A stretch of 15,520 bases of DNA. Origin: Rhodobacter sp. (GTDB lineage Bacteria; Pseudomonadota; Alphaproteobacteria; Rhodobacterales; Rhodobacteraceae). The DNA is taken from the NCBI GenBank assembly GCA_027482795.1, contig JAIXVS010000046.1, positions 1-15,520 on the forward strand. The letters run 5' to 3'. Positions within the stretch are counted from its first letter, which is position 1. Each line of letters opens with the position of its first letter. The translations under genes and the position numbers were made by a program. Below are positions 7,438 through 14,711 of the stretch, in pieces. Below the pieces are notes generated by a model that was not told the origin of the DNA, ran no database searches, and saw nothing but the letters and a program-made list of their open reading frames with translations.

Positions 7438-7458
7438 AAAAATACCTTCGCCGAAGGC
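7438..7458 (-). terminator. Terminator-like hairpin with U-tract between bchH and bchL
   Basis: Read on the minus strand, GCCTTCGGCGAAGG (7458-7445) forms a five-bp stem CCTTC/GAAGG with a GGC loop, extendable by a G-T pair, and is followed at once by TATTTTT (7444-7438). Next come ACCAAAATGAAAGGGG, the last part being the bchL ribosome site. Hairpin plus U-run resembles a weak intrinsic terminator. From memory, similar hairpin-TATTTTT-CAAAATGAA blocks recur at many gene ends in Rhodobacteraceae genomes. Because bchL must still be transcribed, partial termination or attenuation is more plausible than a full stop. Confidence 0.5.
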
Positions 7459-7496
7459 AACGGCAGTGCGGCTGGGTGCGGGGCGCAAAAATAGGG

Positions 7497-10400
7497 TCAT
7501 TCTGCTGCCACCCCTTCCAAACGATCTTCCAATTCATCCGCCGCCGATTGCAGCGCGGCGAGTGTGGCGGCATCAGGTGCCCAATAGGCGCGCTCAGAAG
7601 CCTCAATCAGGCGGTTCGCCATGCGGGCCGATGCAGCAGGGTTCAGGCTGGACAGGCGTGCGCGCATCGCATCGTCCAGCACAAAGGTTTCTGATATGCG
7701 CTGATACACCCAAGGCTCCACAGCCTGCGTGGTGGCCGACCAGCCCATTGTGTTGGTGACATGGCTTTCAATCTGGCGCACGCCCTCGGCCCCGTGCGAT
7801 AGCAGCGCCTCGTAAAACTTGGGGTTCAAAGTGCGCGCGCGCGATTCCAGCGCGATTTGATCGGACAATTTGCGCACTTTGCCCGCGCCGCGTGTTTGAT
7901 CCGAGATATAGACAGGCGTATCCACCCCGCGCTGGCGCTTCACCGCGCGGGCAATGCCGCCCAAAGTGTCGAAATAATGGTCAACGGATGTGACACCCAG
8001 CTCCACCGATTCAAGGTTTTGATAGGCCAGATCCACGTCCTTTAGCGCCGCTTGCAGCATCGCGGCCTGCCGCACGGGCTGGCCAGAACGGCCATAGGCG
8101 AAAGACTTGCGCGCCTCATAGGCATCGGCCAACTCATCCTCGGCGCCAAAGGCAGAACTATCAACCATCTGGTTGACGTTCGATCCATAGGCCCCTTCGG
8201 CATTGGAAAACACGCGCAACGCGGCCGTTTCCATATCCACGCCCTGCGCATCCATATAGGCCAGCGCATGGGCGCGGATGAAGTTTTGCGATAAAGGCTC
8301 ATCTTCCGCCGTGGCGCATTTCCACGCAGCTTCGGCCAGCATTTTGGTTTGCAGGGGCAGCAAATCGCGGAAAATGCCCGACAGGGTCATCAGCACGTCT
8401 ATGCGCGGGCGGCCCAGTTGGGACAGCGGGATAAGATCCGCCCCGCACAGGCGGCCATAGGCATCAAAGCGCGGGCGCGCGCCCATCAGGGCCAAGGCCT
8501 GCGCAATTGGCCCGCCATCGGTTTTGATATTGTCACTGCCCCACAGAACCAGCGCCACCGAACGGGGCAGGCGCGGGTGCGTGTCCAGCAGCACCTGCGC
8601 CTGCGCCGCGCCATCGCGCAGGGCAAATTCGGTGGGCATACGGAACGGATCGAACGCATGAATATTGCGCCCCGTGGGCAAAATCTGCGGGCTGCGGATC
8701 AGATCACCGCCAGCCACGGGCGGGGTGAAACGCCCCGACAGCGCGCGCAGCAGGGCTGGGATTTCGGCATCCTTTGCCAGCAGCGCATCAATGCGGGCGC
8801 GCTCGGCTTTATCCATTGCGGGCAGCAAATCCAAATACGCGGCGCGCTGGGCATCTGACATCGCGCGGCCCAAAACATGCATCCCTTCGGGGATCAGGCT
8901 GCCTTCGGCCTCGATCAGGGTCAGCCACAGTTTTTCAGGCGCGCTGCCATCCATATCCACGGCTGCGGCCTGCTCGGCAATCAGCAGGGCCAAATCATCG
9001 CGCCCCTGCGCGCCCGCCTCCATCGCGCGGTACCGCGATAGGCTGTCTTTCAAATCCAGTAGCCCCTTATACAGCCCCGCCTGCGCCAAGGGCGGCGTTA
9101 GATGCGTGACGGTAATCGCATTGCTGCGCCGTTTCGCAAGGCTGGCCTCAGATGGGTTATTGGCGGCGTAAAGGTAGATGTTCGGCATCCCGCCAATCAG
9201 GCGGTCAGGCCAACACGCGCCAGACGCGCCCGCCTGCTTGCCAGGCATAAATTCCAGCGCGCCATGCATCCCAAAATGCAAAATCGCATCGGCGGCGAAA
9301 CCCGTTTTGATCCAGCGATAAAAGGCGGCAAAGGCGTGGGTGGGGGCAAAGCCGCGCTCAAACAGCAGGCGCATCGGGTCGCCCTCGTATCCAAACACGG
9401 GCTGAATGCCGACGAACACATTGCCAAATTCGGCCCCCAGCACGAACACGCCGCGCCCGTCCGATTGCGCACGGCCTGGCGCTGGGCCCCAAACCGCTTC
9501 AATTTCGGCCAGCCACGGGGTGTGTGCCACCATACTATCGGCGGGAACATGGGCGGCGACATTTGCCGCTTGGCCATAGCGCGCGGCGGTGCCGCCCAGT
9601 ACCGCGTCCCGCAGCGCGTCCACGCTGGCGGGTGGTGTCAAGGCGTAACCATCTGCCGCCATGGCGTGCAAGGTGTTGTAAAGGCTTTCAAAAACCGACA
9701 GATAGGCCGCCGTGCCCACCGCCCCCGCATTCGGCGGAAAGCCGTAAAGCACAATCGCCACGCGCCGATTTGCCGCGTTGGAGCGACGCAGTTTGGCAAG
9801 GCGCAGGGTTTTCTCGGCCAGTGCCGCCACCCGCTCATGGCAGGGTGACATCGCCTTTGCCTCGGCCGAAGGGGTGCAGCGATGCGCGCAGCCCTTGCAG
9901 CCTGCCGCGCCGTGGCGGCCAGCAAAAACCGTGGGGTTGGTCGCGCCATCAAGTTCGGGCAGGGCCACCAGCATGGTGGTTTCAATCGGCCCCAAACCGC
10001 CCGCCGTTTCGGCCCATTGGCCCAGCGTTTGAAATTCCAGCGGATGCGCCGCTATATAGGGCACGTCCAGCGCGGCCAGCACCTTTGCAGCGGCCTCGCT
10101 GTCATTATAGGCAGGCCCGCCAACCAGCGAAAACCCTGTCAGCGAAACCAGCGCATCCACCGATGCCACGCCGCCTGATTGGCAATAGGCCTCAATCGCA
10201 GGGCGGCCATCTAGGCCCGATGCAAAGGCGGGCACAACGGCGATGCCTTCCGCCTCAAACTTGCGAATGACTGCATCATAATGCGCGGTATCGCCCGACA
10301 GGATATAACTGCGCAGCAGCAGCAGGCCAACAGTGGCCACAGCATCCTTGGAGCGCGGCAGATCGGCGGGGTTGGTGGTGATGCGCGCAGGCAGGTCAGG

Positions 10401-11060
10401 GTGGTATAGCCCGAGTTCGGGGTATTCCACAGGCGGCTTTGCCTTTGCCTGCCGCCAATCAGCCTTGGAGGCATAGCGCGATACCAAAAACCGCACCATC
10501 TCTTCAATATTGTCGTCAGACCCGCCCAGCCAATATTGCATAGACAAAAACCACGCCCGCAAATCCTGCGCCTTGCCGGGGATAAAGCGCAAAATCTTGG
10601 GCAGGCGGCGCAGCATCGACATTTGCCGCTGGCCTGAATTGGTGGATTTCTTGGCCGTTGGCTTTAGCTTTTTCAACAGCGACATCGTGGCGCTGGCAGG
10701 GCGCGACATATCCAGATCGCCCATTTTTGTCAGCGAAACGATGGCCTTATCCGCAATCAGCCCCACAAACGCATCGGCGCGGGTACGCGCGGCGGTCAGA
10801 TCGGGCAGGATGGCGGTGATATGTTCTTCGATGAAAATTAGGTTGGCGATCACCATATCCGCCTCGGCCAGCGCGGCCTTGGTGGCCGCCAGCGCGGCAG
10901 GATCGCCCGCCCATTCGGCGCTGGCGTGAACCGAAACGGTCAGACCTGGAAAATCGGCAGCCAAACGGGGCGCGATACGCGCGGCAGGGCCTGCGGCGTG
11001 ACTGTCTAATGTGACAATCACCACATTATAGGCTGGGATCAGGGGCTTATCCGCGCGCAT
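7497..11060 (-). CDS. bchH: Magnesium chelatase large subunit BchH
   Basis: Porphyrin-binding catalytic subunit of magnesium chelatase; with the AAA+ subunits BchI and BchD (not in this window) it inserts Mg2+ into protoporphyrin IX, the branch point from haem. 1187 residues, normal for purple bacteria. Conserved blocks seen: ANLIFIEEH around residues 72-80, MGDLDMSRPASATMSLLKKL near 113-132, LYGFPPNAGAVGTAAYLSVF at about 438-457 and HFGMHGALEFMPGKQAG at about 595-611. A CKGCAHRC motif with a further Cys (residues 388, 391, 395, 407) could bind an iron-sulfur cluster. Start is ATG 11060 with an AAAGG site; the gene overlaps the 3' end of bchB by 14 bases. An 82-base gap to bchL follows. CobN-type chelatases are the nearest alternative, excluded by context and the BchH-specific blocks. 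Confidence 0.98.
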   Translation of the reverse strand: MRADKPLIPAYNVVIVTLDSHAAGPAARIAPRLAADFPGLTVSVHASAEWAGDPAALAATKAALAEADMVIANLIFIEEHITAILPDLTAARTRADAFVGLIADKAIVSLTKMGDLDMSRPASATMSLLKKLKPTAKKSTNSGQRQMSMLRRLPKILRFIPGKAQDLRAWFLSMQYWLGGSDDNIEEMVRFLVSRYASKADWRQAKAKPPVEYPELGLYHPDLPARITTNPADLPRSKDAVATVGLLLLRSYILSGDTAHYDAVIRKFEAEGIAVVPAFASGLDGRPAIEAYCQSGGVASVDALVSLTGFSLVGGPAYNDSEAAAKVLAALDVPYIAAHPLEFQTLGQWAETAGGLGPIETTMLVALPELDGATNPTVFAGRHGAAGCKGCAHRCTPSAEAKAMSPCHERVAALAEKTLRLAKLRRSNAANRRVAIVLYGFPPNAGAVGTAAYLSVFESLYNTLHAMAADGYALTPPASVDALRDAVLGGTAARYGQAANVAAHVPADSMVAHTPWLAEIEAVWGPAPGRAQSDGRGVFVLGAEFGNVFVGIQPVFGYEGDPMRLLFERGFAPTHAFAAFYRWIKTGFAADAILHFGMHGALEFMPGKQAGASGACWPDRLIGGMPNIYLYAANNPSEASLAKRRSNAITVTHLTPPLAQAGLYKGLLDLKDSLSRYRAMEAGAQGRDDLALLIAEQAAAVDMDGSAPEKLWLTLIEAEGSLIPEGMHVLGRAMSDAQRAAYLDLLPAMDKAERARIDALLAKDAEIPALLRALSGRFTPPVAGGDLIRSPQILPTGRNIHAFDPFRMPTEFALRDGAAQAQVLLDTHPRLPRSVALVLWGSDNIKTDGGPIAQALALMGARPRFDAYGRLCGADLIPLSQLGRPRIDVLMTLSGIFRDLLPLQTKMLAEAAWKCATAEDEPLSQNFIRAHALAYMDAQGVDMETAALRVFSNAEGAYGSNVNQMVDSSAFGAEDELADAYEARKSFAYGRSGQPVRQAAMLQAALKDVDLAYQNLESVELGVTSVDHYFDTLGGIARAVKRQRGVDTPVYISDQTRGAGKVRKLSDQIALESRARTLNPKFYEALLSHGAEGVRQIESHVTNTMGWSATTQAVEPWVYQRISETFVLDDAMRARLSSLNPAASARMANRLIEASERAYWAPDAATLAALQSAADELEDRLEGVAAE

Positions 11061-12582
11061 AATGGGCCTTTGCCTCGTACAGGGTTTCAACCGAAATCGC
11101 GGCAATTCCGCGTTCGGCGGCGTAGCTTTCCGTATTGCGGCGCGCTTTGCCGCGCACAAAGAAGGGGATTTTCTTCAGTTCTTTTTCCGCAGGGGCCAGC
11201 CAGATGACATTGCTGTCATTGCCCGCTGGCATGGCCTGAACCAGCGTTTCGGGTTCGGGCGCGCGTTCGGAATGCTGCCCGCCGTGGTGCGACGCGCCCG
11301 CCGCATCATGGAATTCGAAATCATCGCGGAACATGTGCAAAAGATGGTCTTCCAGACCCATGACAAGGGGATGCACCCACGTGTCAAAGATCACATTCGC
11401 GCCTTCCCAGCCCATTTGCGGGGCATAGCGGGCAGGGAAATCTTGCACATGCACGGGGGCGGAAATAACCGCGCAGGGAATGCCCAGGCGTTTGCCAATA
11501 TGGCGTTCCATCTGCGTGCCCAAAATCAGTTCGGGTTGCAGGGCGGCAATGGCCTCTTCCACATCCAGATAATCGTCGGAAATCACCGCCTCTAGGCCCA
11601 AAGATTGCGCCAGCGCGCGGATGGGGCGGGCCATTTCGCGGTTATAGCAGCCGATGCCCGCCACGGTGAAACCCATCTCTTCGCGGGCAATACGCACGGC
11701 GGCGGCCACATGGGTGCCATCGCCAAACACAAACACGCGCTTGCCCGTCAGGTAAGTGCTGTCAACGCTGCGCGTCCACCATGGCAGGCGCAAGCGCGAG
11801 GTGTCCGCGCGCACGGGCAGGCCTGTTATTCCTGCCACTTCGGCCAGAAAATCGCGCGTCGCCCCCACGCCGATGGGCACGCATTTGGTATAAGGCTGGC
11901 CAAGGTTTTGCTGCATCCAGCGCGCCGCAGATTCGGCATGTTCGGGATACATCAGCACGTTGAAATGCGCAGCCCCCATGCGGGTAATGTCCGAAGGCGT
12001 TGCGCCCATTGGGGCCACCACATTCACGCCAATTCCCATATCGGCCAGCAGACGCGTCACCTCGGTAATATCGTCGCGGTGGCGGAACCCCAGCGCGGTG
12101 GGGCCGATTAGGTTGGCGGTAATGGCTTCGCTGCGCGCGCAGGGCTTGGCCAAATGGCGCACGATTTGCAAGAACGTCTCGTCGGTGCCAAAGCCTTCTT
12201 TGCGCTGATAGCTGGGCAAATCCAACGGGATAACGGGGATATTCAGGCCAAGCGTGGCAGCAAGCCCGCCTGGATCATCTTGAATGAGTTCCGCCGTGCA
12301 AGACGCGCCCACGATGATCGCCTGCGGCGCAAAGCGCGCCACAGCATCTTGCGCGGTGGTTTTGAACAAGGTGGCCGTATCCGCCCCCAAATCGCGCGCC
12401 TGAAAGGTGGTATAGCTGACAGGCGGACGGTGATCGCGCCGTTCGATCATTGTGAACAACAGGTCAGCATAGGTATCGCCCTGCGGCGCGTGCAGCACGT
12501 AATGCAGCCCCTTCATCGCCGTTGCCACACGCATCGCCCCCACATGGGGCGGGCCTTCATATGTCCAAAGTGACAGTTTCAT
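11047..12582 (-). CDS. bchB: Dark-operative protochlorophyllide reductase subunit BchB
   Basis: One half of the NifDK-like catalytic heterotetramer BchN2-BchB2, which reduces ring D of protochlorophyllide in the dark. 511 residues. Asp36 (HAPQGDTYADLL) is present at the exact position of the unusual aspartate ligand of the BchN-BchB [4Fe-4S] cluster, and Cys95 (VGASCTAELIQDDPGG) lies at a conserved site. The N-terminus MKLSLWTYEGPPHVGAMRVA is characteristic. A His-rich linker (HDAAGASHHGGQHS) separates the core from the small C-terminal domain ending in KKIPFFVRGKARRNTESYA. Start at ATG 12582 has a GGAGG site and overlaps the bchN stop as ATGA. The 3' end overlaps bchH by 14 bases. No broken motif was seen. 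Confidence 0.98.
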   Translation of the reverse strand: MKLSLWTYEGPPHVGAMRVATAMKGLHYVLHAPQGDTYADLLFTMIERRDHRPPVSYTTFQARDLGADTATLFKTTAQDAVARFAPQAIIVGASCTAELIQDDPGGLAATLGLNIPVIPLDLPSYQRKEGFGTDETFLQIVRHLAKPCARSEAITANLIGPTALGFRHRDDITEVTRLLADMGIGVNVVAPMGATPSDITRMGAAHFNVLMYPEHAESAARWMQQNLGQPYTKCVPIGVGATRDFLAEVAGITGLPVRADTSRLRLPWWTRSVDSTYLTGKRVFVFGDGTHVAAAVRIAREEMGFTVAGIGCYNREMARPIRALAQSLGLEAVISDDYLDVEEAIAALQPELILGTQMERHIGKRLGIPCAVISAPVHVQDFPARYAPQMGWEGANVIFDTWVHPLVMGLEDHLLHMFRDDFEFHDAAGASHHGGQHSERAPEPETLVQAMPAGNDSNVIWLAPAEKELKKIPFFVRGKARRNTESYAAERGIAAISVETLYEAKAHYARG

Positions 12583-13868
12583 TCGGCGGCCTCCACAACT
12601 GGGGCCAGCGGAGCCAGCAACGCGCGGCGGCGCAAGGGCCGCGCAAACAGCCCCGCCAAATCGCCCGCCTGTTCGTAAAAATGCACAGGCGTAAAGACCA
12701 GTTCAATCGCCCATTTGGTCGCCAGCCCTTCGGCCTCGAGCGGGTTGGCAAGGCCGAGGCCGCAGACGGTTAGGTCAGCGCGGGCTGCGCGGGCGCGGTC
12801 AAGTTGCAGATCAACATCTTGGCCTTCGGAAATGACAGGCCCCTGCGCCAACAGCGCCAGTTCTGACGCCATCAGATCGCGGTGCAGATAGGGCGTACCA
12901 ACTTCGATAGCCGTCATGCCGCATTCGCGCGTCAGAAAGCGCGCGAGGGGAATTTCCAGCTGGCTGTCGGGGAAAAAGAACACCGATTTGCCGCCAAGCG
13001 TCTCGGTCGCTGCCGCAATCGCCTTTTCAGCGCGGGCGCGCGGTGCTGCGGTAACGCGGGCGAACACCTCGTCTGACACACCATAAACATCGGCCACAGC
13101 GCGCAGCCAAAGCGTTGTGCCTTCGGCCCCAAACGGGAAGGGCGCAGGGATATGGCGCGCGCCGCGCTTTTGCAGCGCGTCCAGCGTATCGCCCAAGAAC
13201 GGCTGCACCAACGCAAAACAGGTATTCGGCCCCACGGCTGGCATTTCCCCTGCGCGCCGTGCAGGCAGGCAGGTGACATTTTCAATGCCCATATCCGCCA
13301 GCAGCGCCAAAGCCTGATCTTCCACGACATCAGGCAGCGCGCCAACCAGAACAAGACCCGCGTCTTGTGTGGCGGGCAGCACAGGAACCATGGCGGCCAG
13401 ACAGCCATCCTCGCCTTGGGTAAAGGTGGTTTCAATCCCCGATCCTGAATAATTCAGCACCCGCACATGGGGGGCAAACTGCGCCGACAGGCGCTGCGCC
13501 GCCTTGGCCAAATCCAGTTTGATCACTTCGCTGGGGCACGACCCCACAAGGAACAGCTGCTTGATATCGGGGCGGCGGGCCAGAAGGCGGGCAACCTCGC
13601 GGTCAATCTCGGTTTGCGAATCGGCCAGCCCAGCCAAATCCTTTTCTTCCAGAATGGCGGTGCCAAAGCGGGGCTGGGCGAAAATCATCACCCCCGCCGC
13701 CGATTGCAGCAAATGCGCGCAGGTGCGGCTGCCCACCACCAGAAAAAACGCATCCTGCATTTTGCGGTGCAGCCAGATGATTCCCGTCAGCCCGCAAAAC
13801 ACCTCGCGCTGGCCGCGCTGTTTCAGAACAGGCGTATTGCTACAGCCGATTTCAGGCAAATCCTTCAT
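12579..13868 (-). CDS. bchN: Dark-operative protochlorophyllide reductase subunit BchN
   Basis: NifD-like partner of BchB in the light-independent protochlorophyllide reductase. 429 residues. The three cluster cysteines are present: Cys25 (REVFCGLTGI), Cys50 (VGSRTCAHLLQSAAG) and Cys111 (LVGSCPSEVIKLDL). They match the Cys26/51/112 set of Rhodobacter capsulatus BchN with a one-residue offset, and with Asp36 of BchB they complete the cluster site. Further conserved pieces are RVLNYSGSGIETTFTQGED and FFPDSQLEIPLARFL. ATG 13868 is the start, since it overlaps the bchF stop as ATGA; the frame stays open 79 codons upstream only as an antiphase shadow inside bchF. The enzyme is oxygen-labile by family, in contrast to the oxygen-requiring AcsF in the same cluster. 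Confidence 0.98.
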   Translation of the reverse strand: MKDLPEIGCSNTPVLKQRGQREVFCGLTGIIWLHRKMQDAFFLVVGSRTCAHLLQSAAGVMIFAQPRFGTAILEEKDLAGLADSQTEIDREVARLLARRPDIKQLFLVGSCPSEVIKLDLAKAAQRLSAQFAPHVRVLNYSGSGIETTFTQGEDGCLAAMVPVLPATQDAGLVLVGALPDVVEDQALALLADMGIENVTCLPARRAGEMPAVGPNTCFALVQPFLGDTLDALQKRGARHIPAPFPFGAEGTTLWLRAVADVYGVSDEVFARVTAAPRARAEKAIAAATETLGGKSVFFFPDSQLEIPLARFLTRECGMTAIEVGTPYLHRDLMASELALLAQGPVISEGQDVDLQLDRARAARADLTVCGLGLANPLEAEGLATKWAIELVFTPVHFYEQAGDLAGLFARPLRRRALLAPLAPVVEAAE

Positions 13869-14377
13869 GCCATCCCCCGGCTTTGCAGGCGCGCGCGGCG
13901 CAGTTTCAAAATGAATTGTGCGGCGTTGACGGCGTAGGTGGCATAGGCCGCCAGTGCGAGCCACATTTGCCCCGTTGCCCCCAGCGCGCCCGTCATCAGG
14001 GCGGCGACATAGGCCAGATGCAGCGCGATGACGACAAAGCTGACGACATCTTCCCAGAAAAACGCAGGGGCCAAAAGATATTGGCCGAAAACAACTTTTT
14101 CCCAAATCGCGCCCGTCACCATAATGGTCAGCAGCAGCGCTGTTTTAATCAAAATCGACAAAGTGGCAGCGAAATAGCCATCCCCACTGGCAAGATAGCG
14201 CAGCACCAAAACCAGCGAAATCGCAAAGGCCAGAAATTGCAGCGGGGCCAAAATGCCCTGCACCAGCGTCCAAACACTGGCATCACGGCGCGCGCGCTGT
14301 TCGGGGGTATACAGCCCAACACGGGTTGCCAAAGCCGCCCCATCGCCTGCGCCAATGTCGTCCATCGTTTTGCGCAT
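13865..14377 (-). CDS. bchF: 3-vinyl-bacteriochlorophyllide hydratase
   Basis: Membrane-bound hydratase that adds water across the 3-vinyl group of chlorophyllide or bacteriochlorophyllide to give the 3-hydroxyethyl intermediate of bacteriochlorophyll a synthesis. 170 residues with about four hydrophobic helices (roughly 42-62, 69-91, 109-128, 136-155). Recognisable family blocks are LYTPEQRARRDASVW (22-36) and IWEKVVFGQYLLAPAFFWED (91-110). The start at ATG 14377 has a GAAAGG site seven bases upstream; a second ATG four codons in is possible. It is the first gene of the minus-strand operon, facing aerR across the regulatory region, and overlaps bchN by four bases. It should be repressed by PpsR/CrtJ, judging by the operator-like sites upstream. 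Confidence 0.96.
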   Translation of the reverse strand: MRKTMDDIGAGDGAALATRVGLYTPEQRARRDASVWTLVQGILAPLQFLAFAISLVLVLRYLASGDGYFAATLSILIKTALLLTIMVTGAIWEKVVFGQYLLAPAFFWEDVVSFVVIALHLAYVAALMTGALGATGQMWLALAAYATYAVNAAQFILKLRRARLQSRGMA

Positions 14378-14433
14378 CGCTTGCCTTTCTTCGGGCCTAA
14401 AAATTGGGCAAAGCAGATATGCCCATTAAGCTG

Positions 14434-14461
14434 ACCCTAAACTTGGGCGCAGGAATGTCAA
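14434..14461 (-). promoter_or_regulatory. Candidate sigma-70-type promoter for bchF
   Basis: On the minus strand TTGACA (14461-14456) is a perfect -35 hexamer, followed after 16 bases by TAGGGT (14439-14434), a poor -10 with T, A and final T. A start near 14427 would give a leader of about 50 bases. The -35 is embedded in the PpsR/CrtJ-like palindrome 14456-14473, the arrangement expected for a repressed promoter. The match rests mostly on the -35. Confidence 0.4.
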
Positions 14462-14473
14462 CCGAAACTTACA
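14456..14473. promoter_or_regulatory. PpsR/CrtJ-type operator, bchF-proximal
   Basis: TGTCAACCGAAACTTACA fits the TGT-N12-ACA consensus bound by the redox-responsive repressor PpsR/CrtJ. The left half TGTCAA is perfect; the right half is CTTACA rather than TTGACA. It overlaps the -35 of the candidate bchF promoter, consistent with aerobic repression. Binding is inferred from consensus only. Confidence 0.75.
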
Positions 14474-14482
14474 CTTTATGCA

Positions 14483-14499
14483 TTGACACTTTGCGTAAG
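14483..14499 (+). repeat. TTGACACTTT(A)GCGTAAG direct repeat, copy 1
   Basis: TTGACACTTTGCGTAAG differs from the copy at 14631-14648 only by lacking one A. A related TTACACTTTA lies just before it at 14470-14479. The TTGACA part can serve as a PpsR/CrtJ half-site or a -35 hexamer on the plus strand. Function unknown. Confidence 0.6.
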
Positions 14500-14553
14500 G
14501 GTCACGGAAGAAATGCAATAGTCGCAGGGACGTTCCTGAAAAATAATGTTACA

Positions 14554-14566
14554 AATCAATTATTTA
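14554..14566 (+). promoter_or_regulatory. IHF-type binding consensus in AT-rich block
   Basis: AATCAATTATTTA matches WATCAA-N4-TTR at every defined position and sits inside the AT-rich stretch 14539-14578, between the two PpsR/CrtJ-type sites. IHF is known to act at Rhodobacter photosynthesis promoters such as puc. A bend here could bring the flanking operators together. Such a short consensus can arise by chance in AT-rich DNA. Confidence 0.45.
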
Positions 14567-14597
14567 ATCTAAAATCTTCGTGCGAGGCGTGCGCCAC

Positions 14598-14615
14598 TGT
14601 CAATTTGCTTTGACA
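14598..14615. promoter_or_regulatory. PpsR/CrtJ-type operator, perfect palindrome
   Basis: TGTCAATTTGCTTTGACA is a perfect TGTCAA-N6-TTGACA inverted repeat, the ideal PpsR/CrtJ site. It lies 142 bp, start to start, from the bchF-proximal site. A degenerate site, TCATCGCTTTGCTTGACA at 14619-14636, follows after three bases and shares its TTTGCTTGACA end. Distal placement suggests cooperative binding by looping, or control of aerR. Confidence 0.82.
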
Positions 14616-14630
14616 TTTTCATCGCTTTGC

Positions 14631-14648
14631 TTGACACTTTAGCGTAAG
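14631..14648 (+). repeat. TTGACACTTT(A)GCGTAAG direct repeat, copy 2
   Basis: TTGACACTTTAGCGTAAG repeats the element at 14483-14499 with one inserted base, 148 bp away. No good -10 follows at 16-18 bases, which argues against a plain sigma-70 promoter. Confidence 0.6.
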
Positions 14649-14700
14649 AGATTGTCTGGGGCTTGCGCCGCCACAGCTTCGGTTTGCATCGGCGCAATTG

Positions 14701-14711
14701 TAAAGTGTCAA
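14701..14711 (-). repeat. TTGACACTTTA element, inverted third copy
   Basis: TAAAGTGTCAA on the plus strand reads TTGACACTTTA on the minus strand, the same core as the copies at 14483 and 14631, but without the GCGTAAG tail. It lies about 65 bases before the aerR start codon. No ACA at the right distance completes a PpsR site. Confidence 0.55.

Noticed and set aside
7415..7606. 64-codon N-terminal extension of bchL
   Set aside because: It would translate through the bchH end and the terminator-like hairpin; ATG 7414 has a good ribosome site and gives the normal BchL length.
13869..14105. 79-codon N-terminal extension of bchN
   Set aside because: The extension runs out of phase through bchF; the internal ATG at 13868 gives the family-typical N-terminus, the ATGA overlap and the correct cysteine numbering.
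14404..14613. 69-codon plus-strand open frame in the regulatory region
   Set aside because: No ribosome site, no recognisable product, and it overlaps both PpsR-type operators and the AT-rich block.
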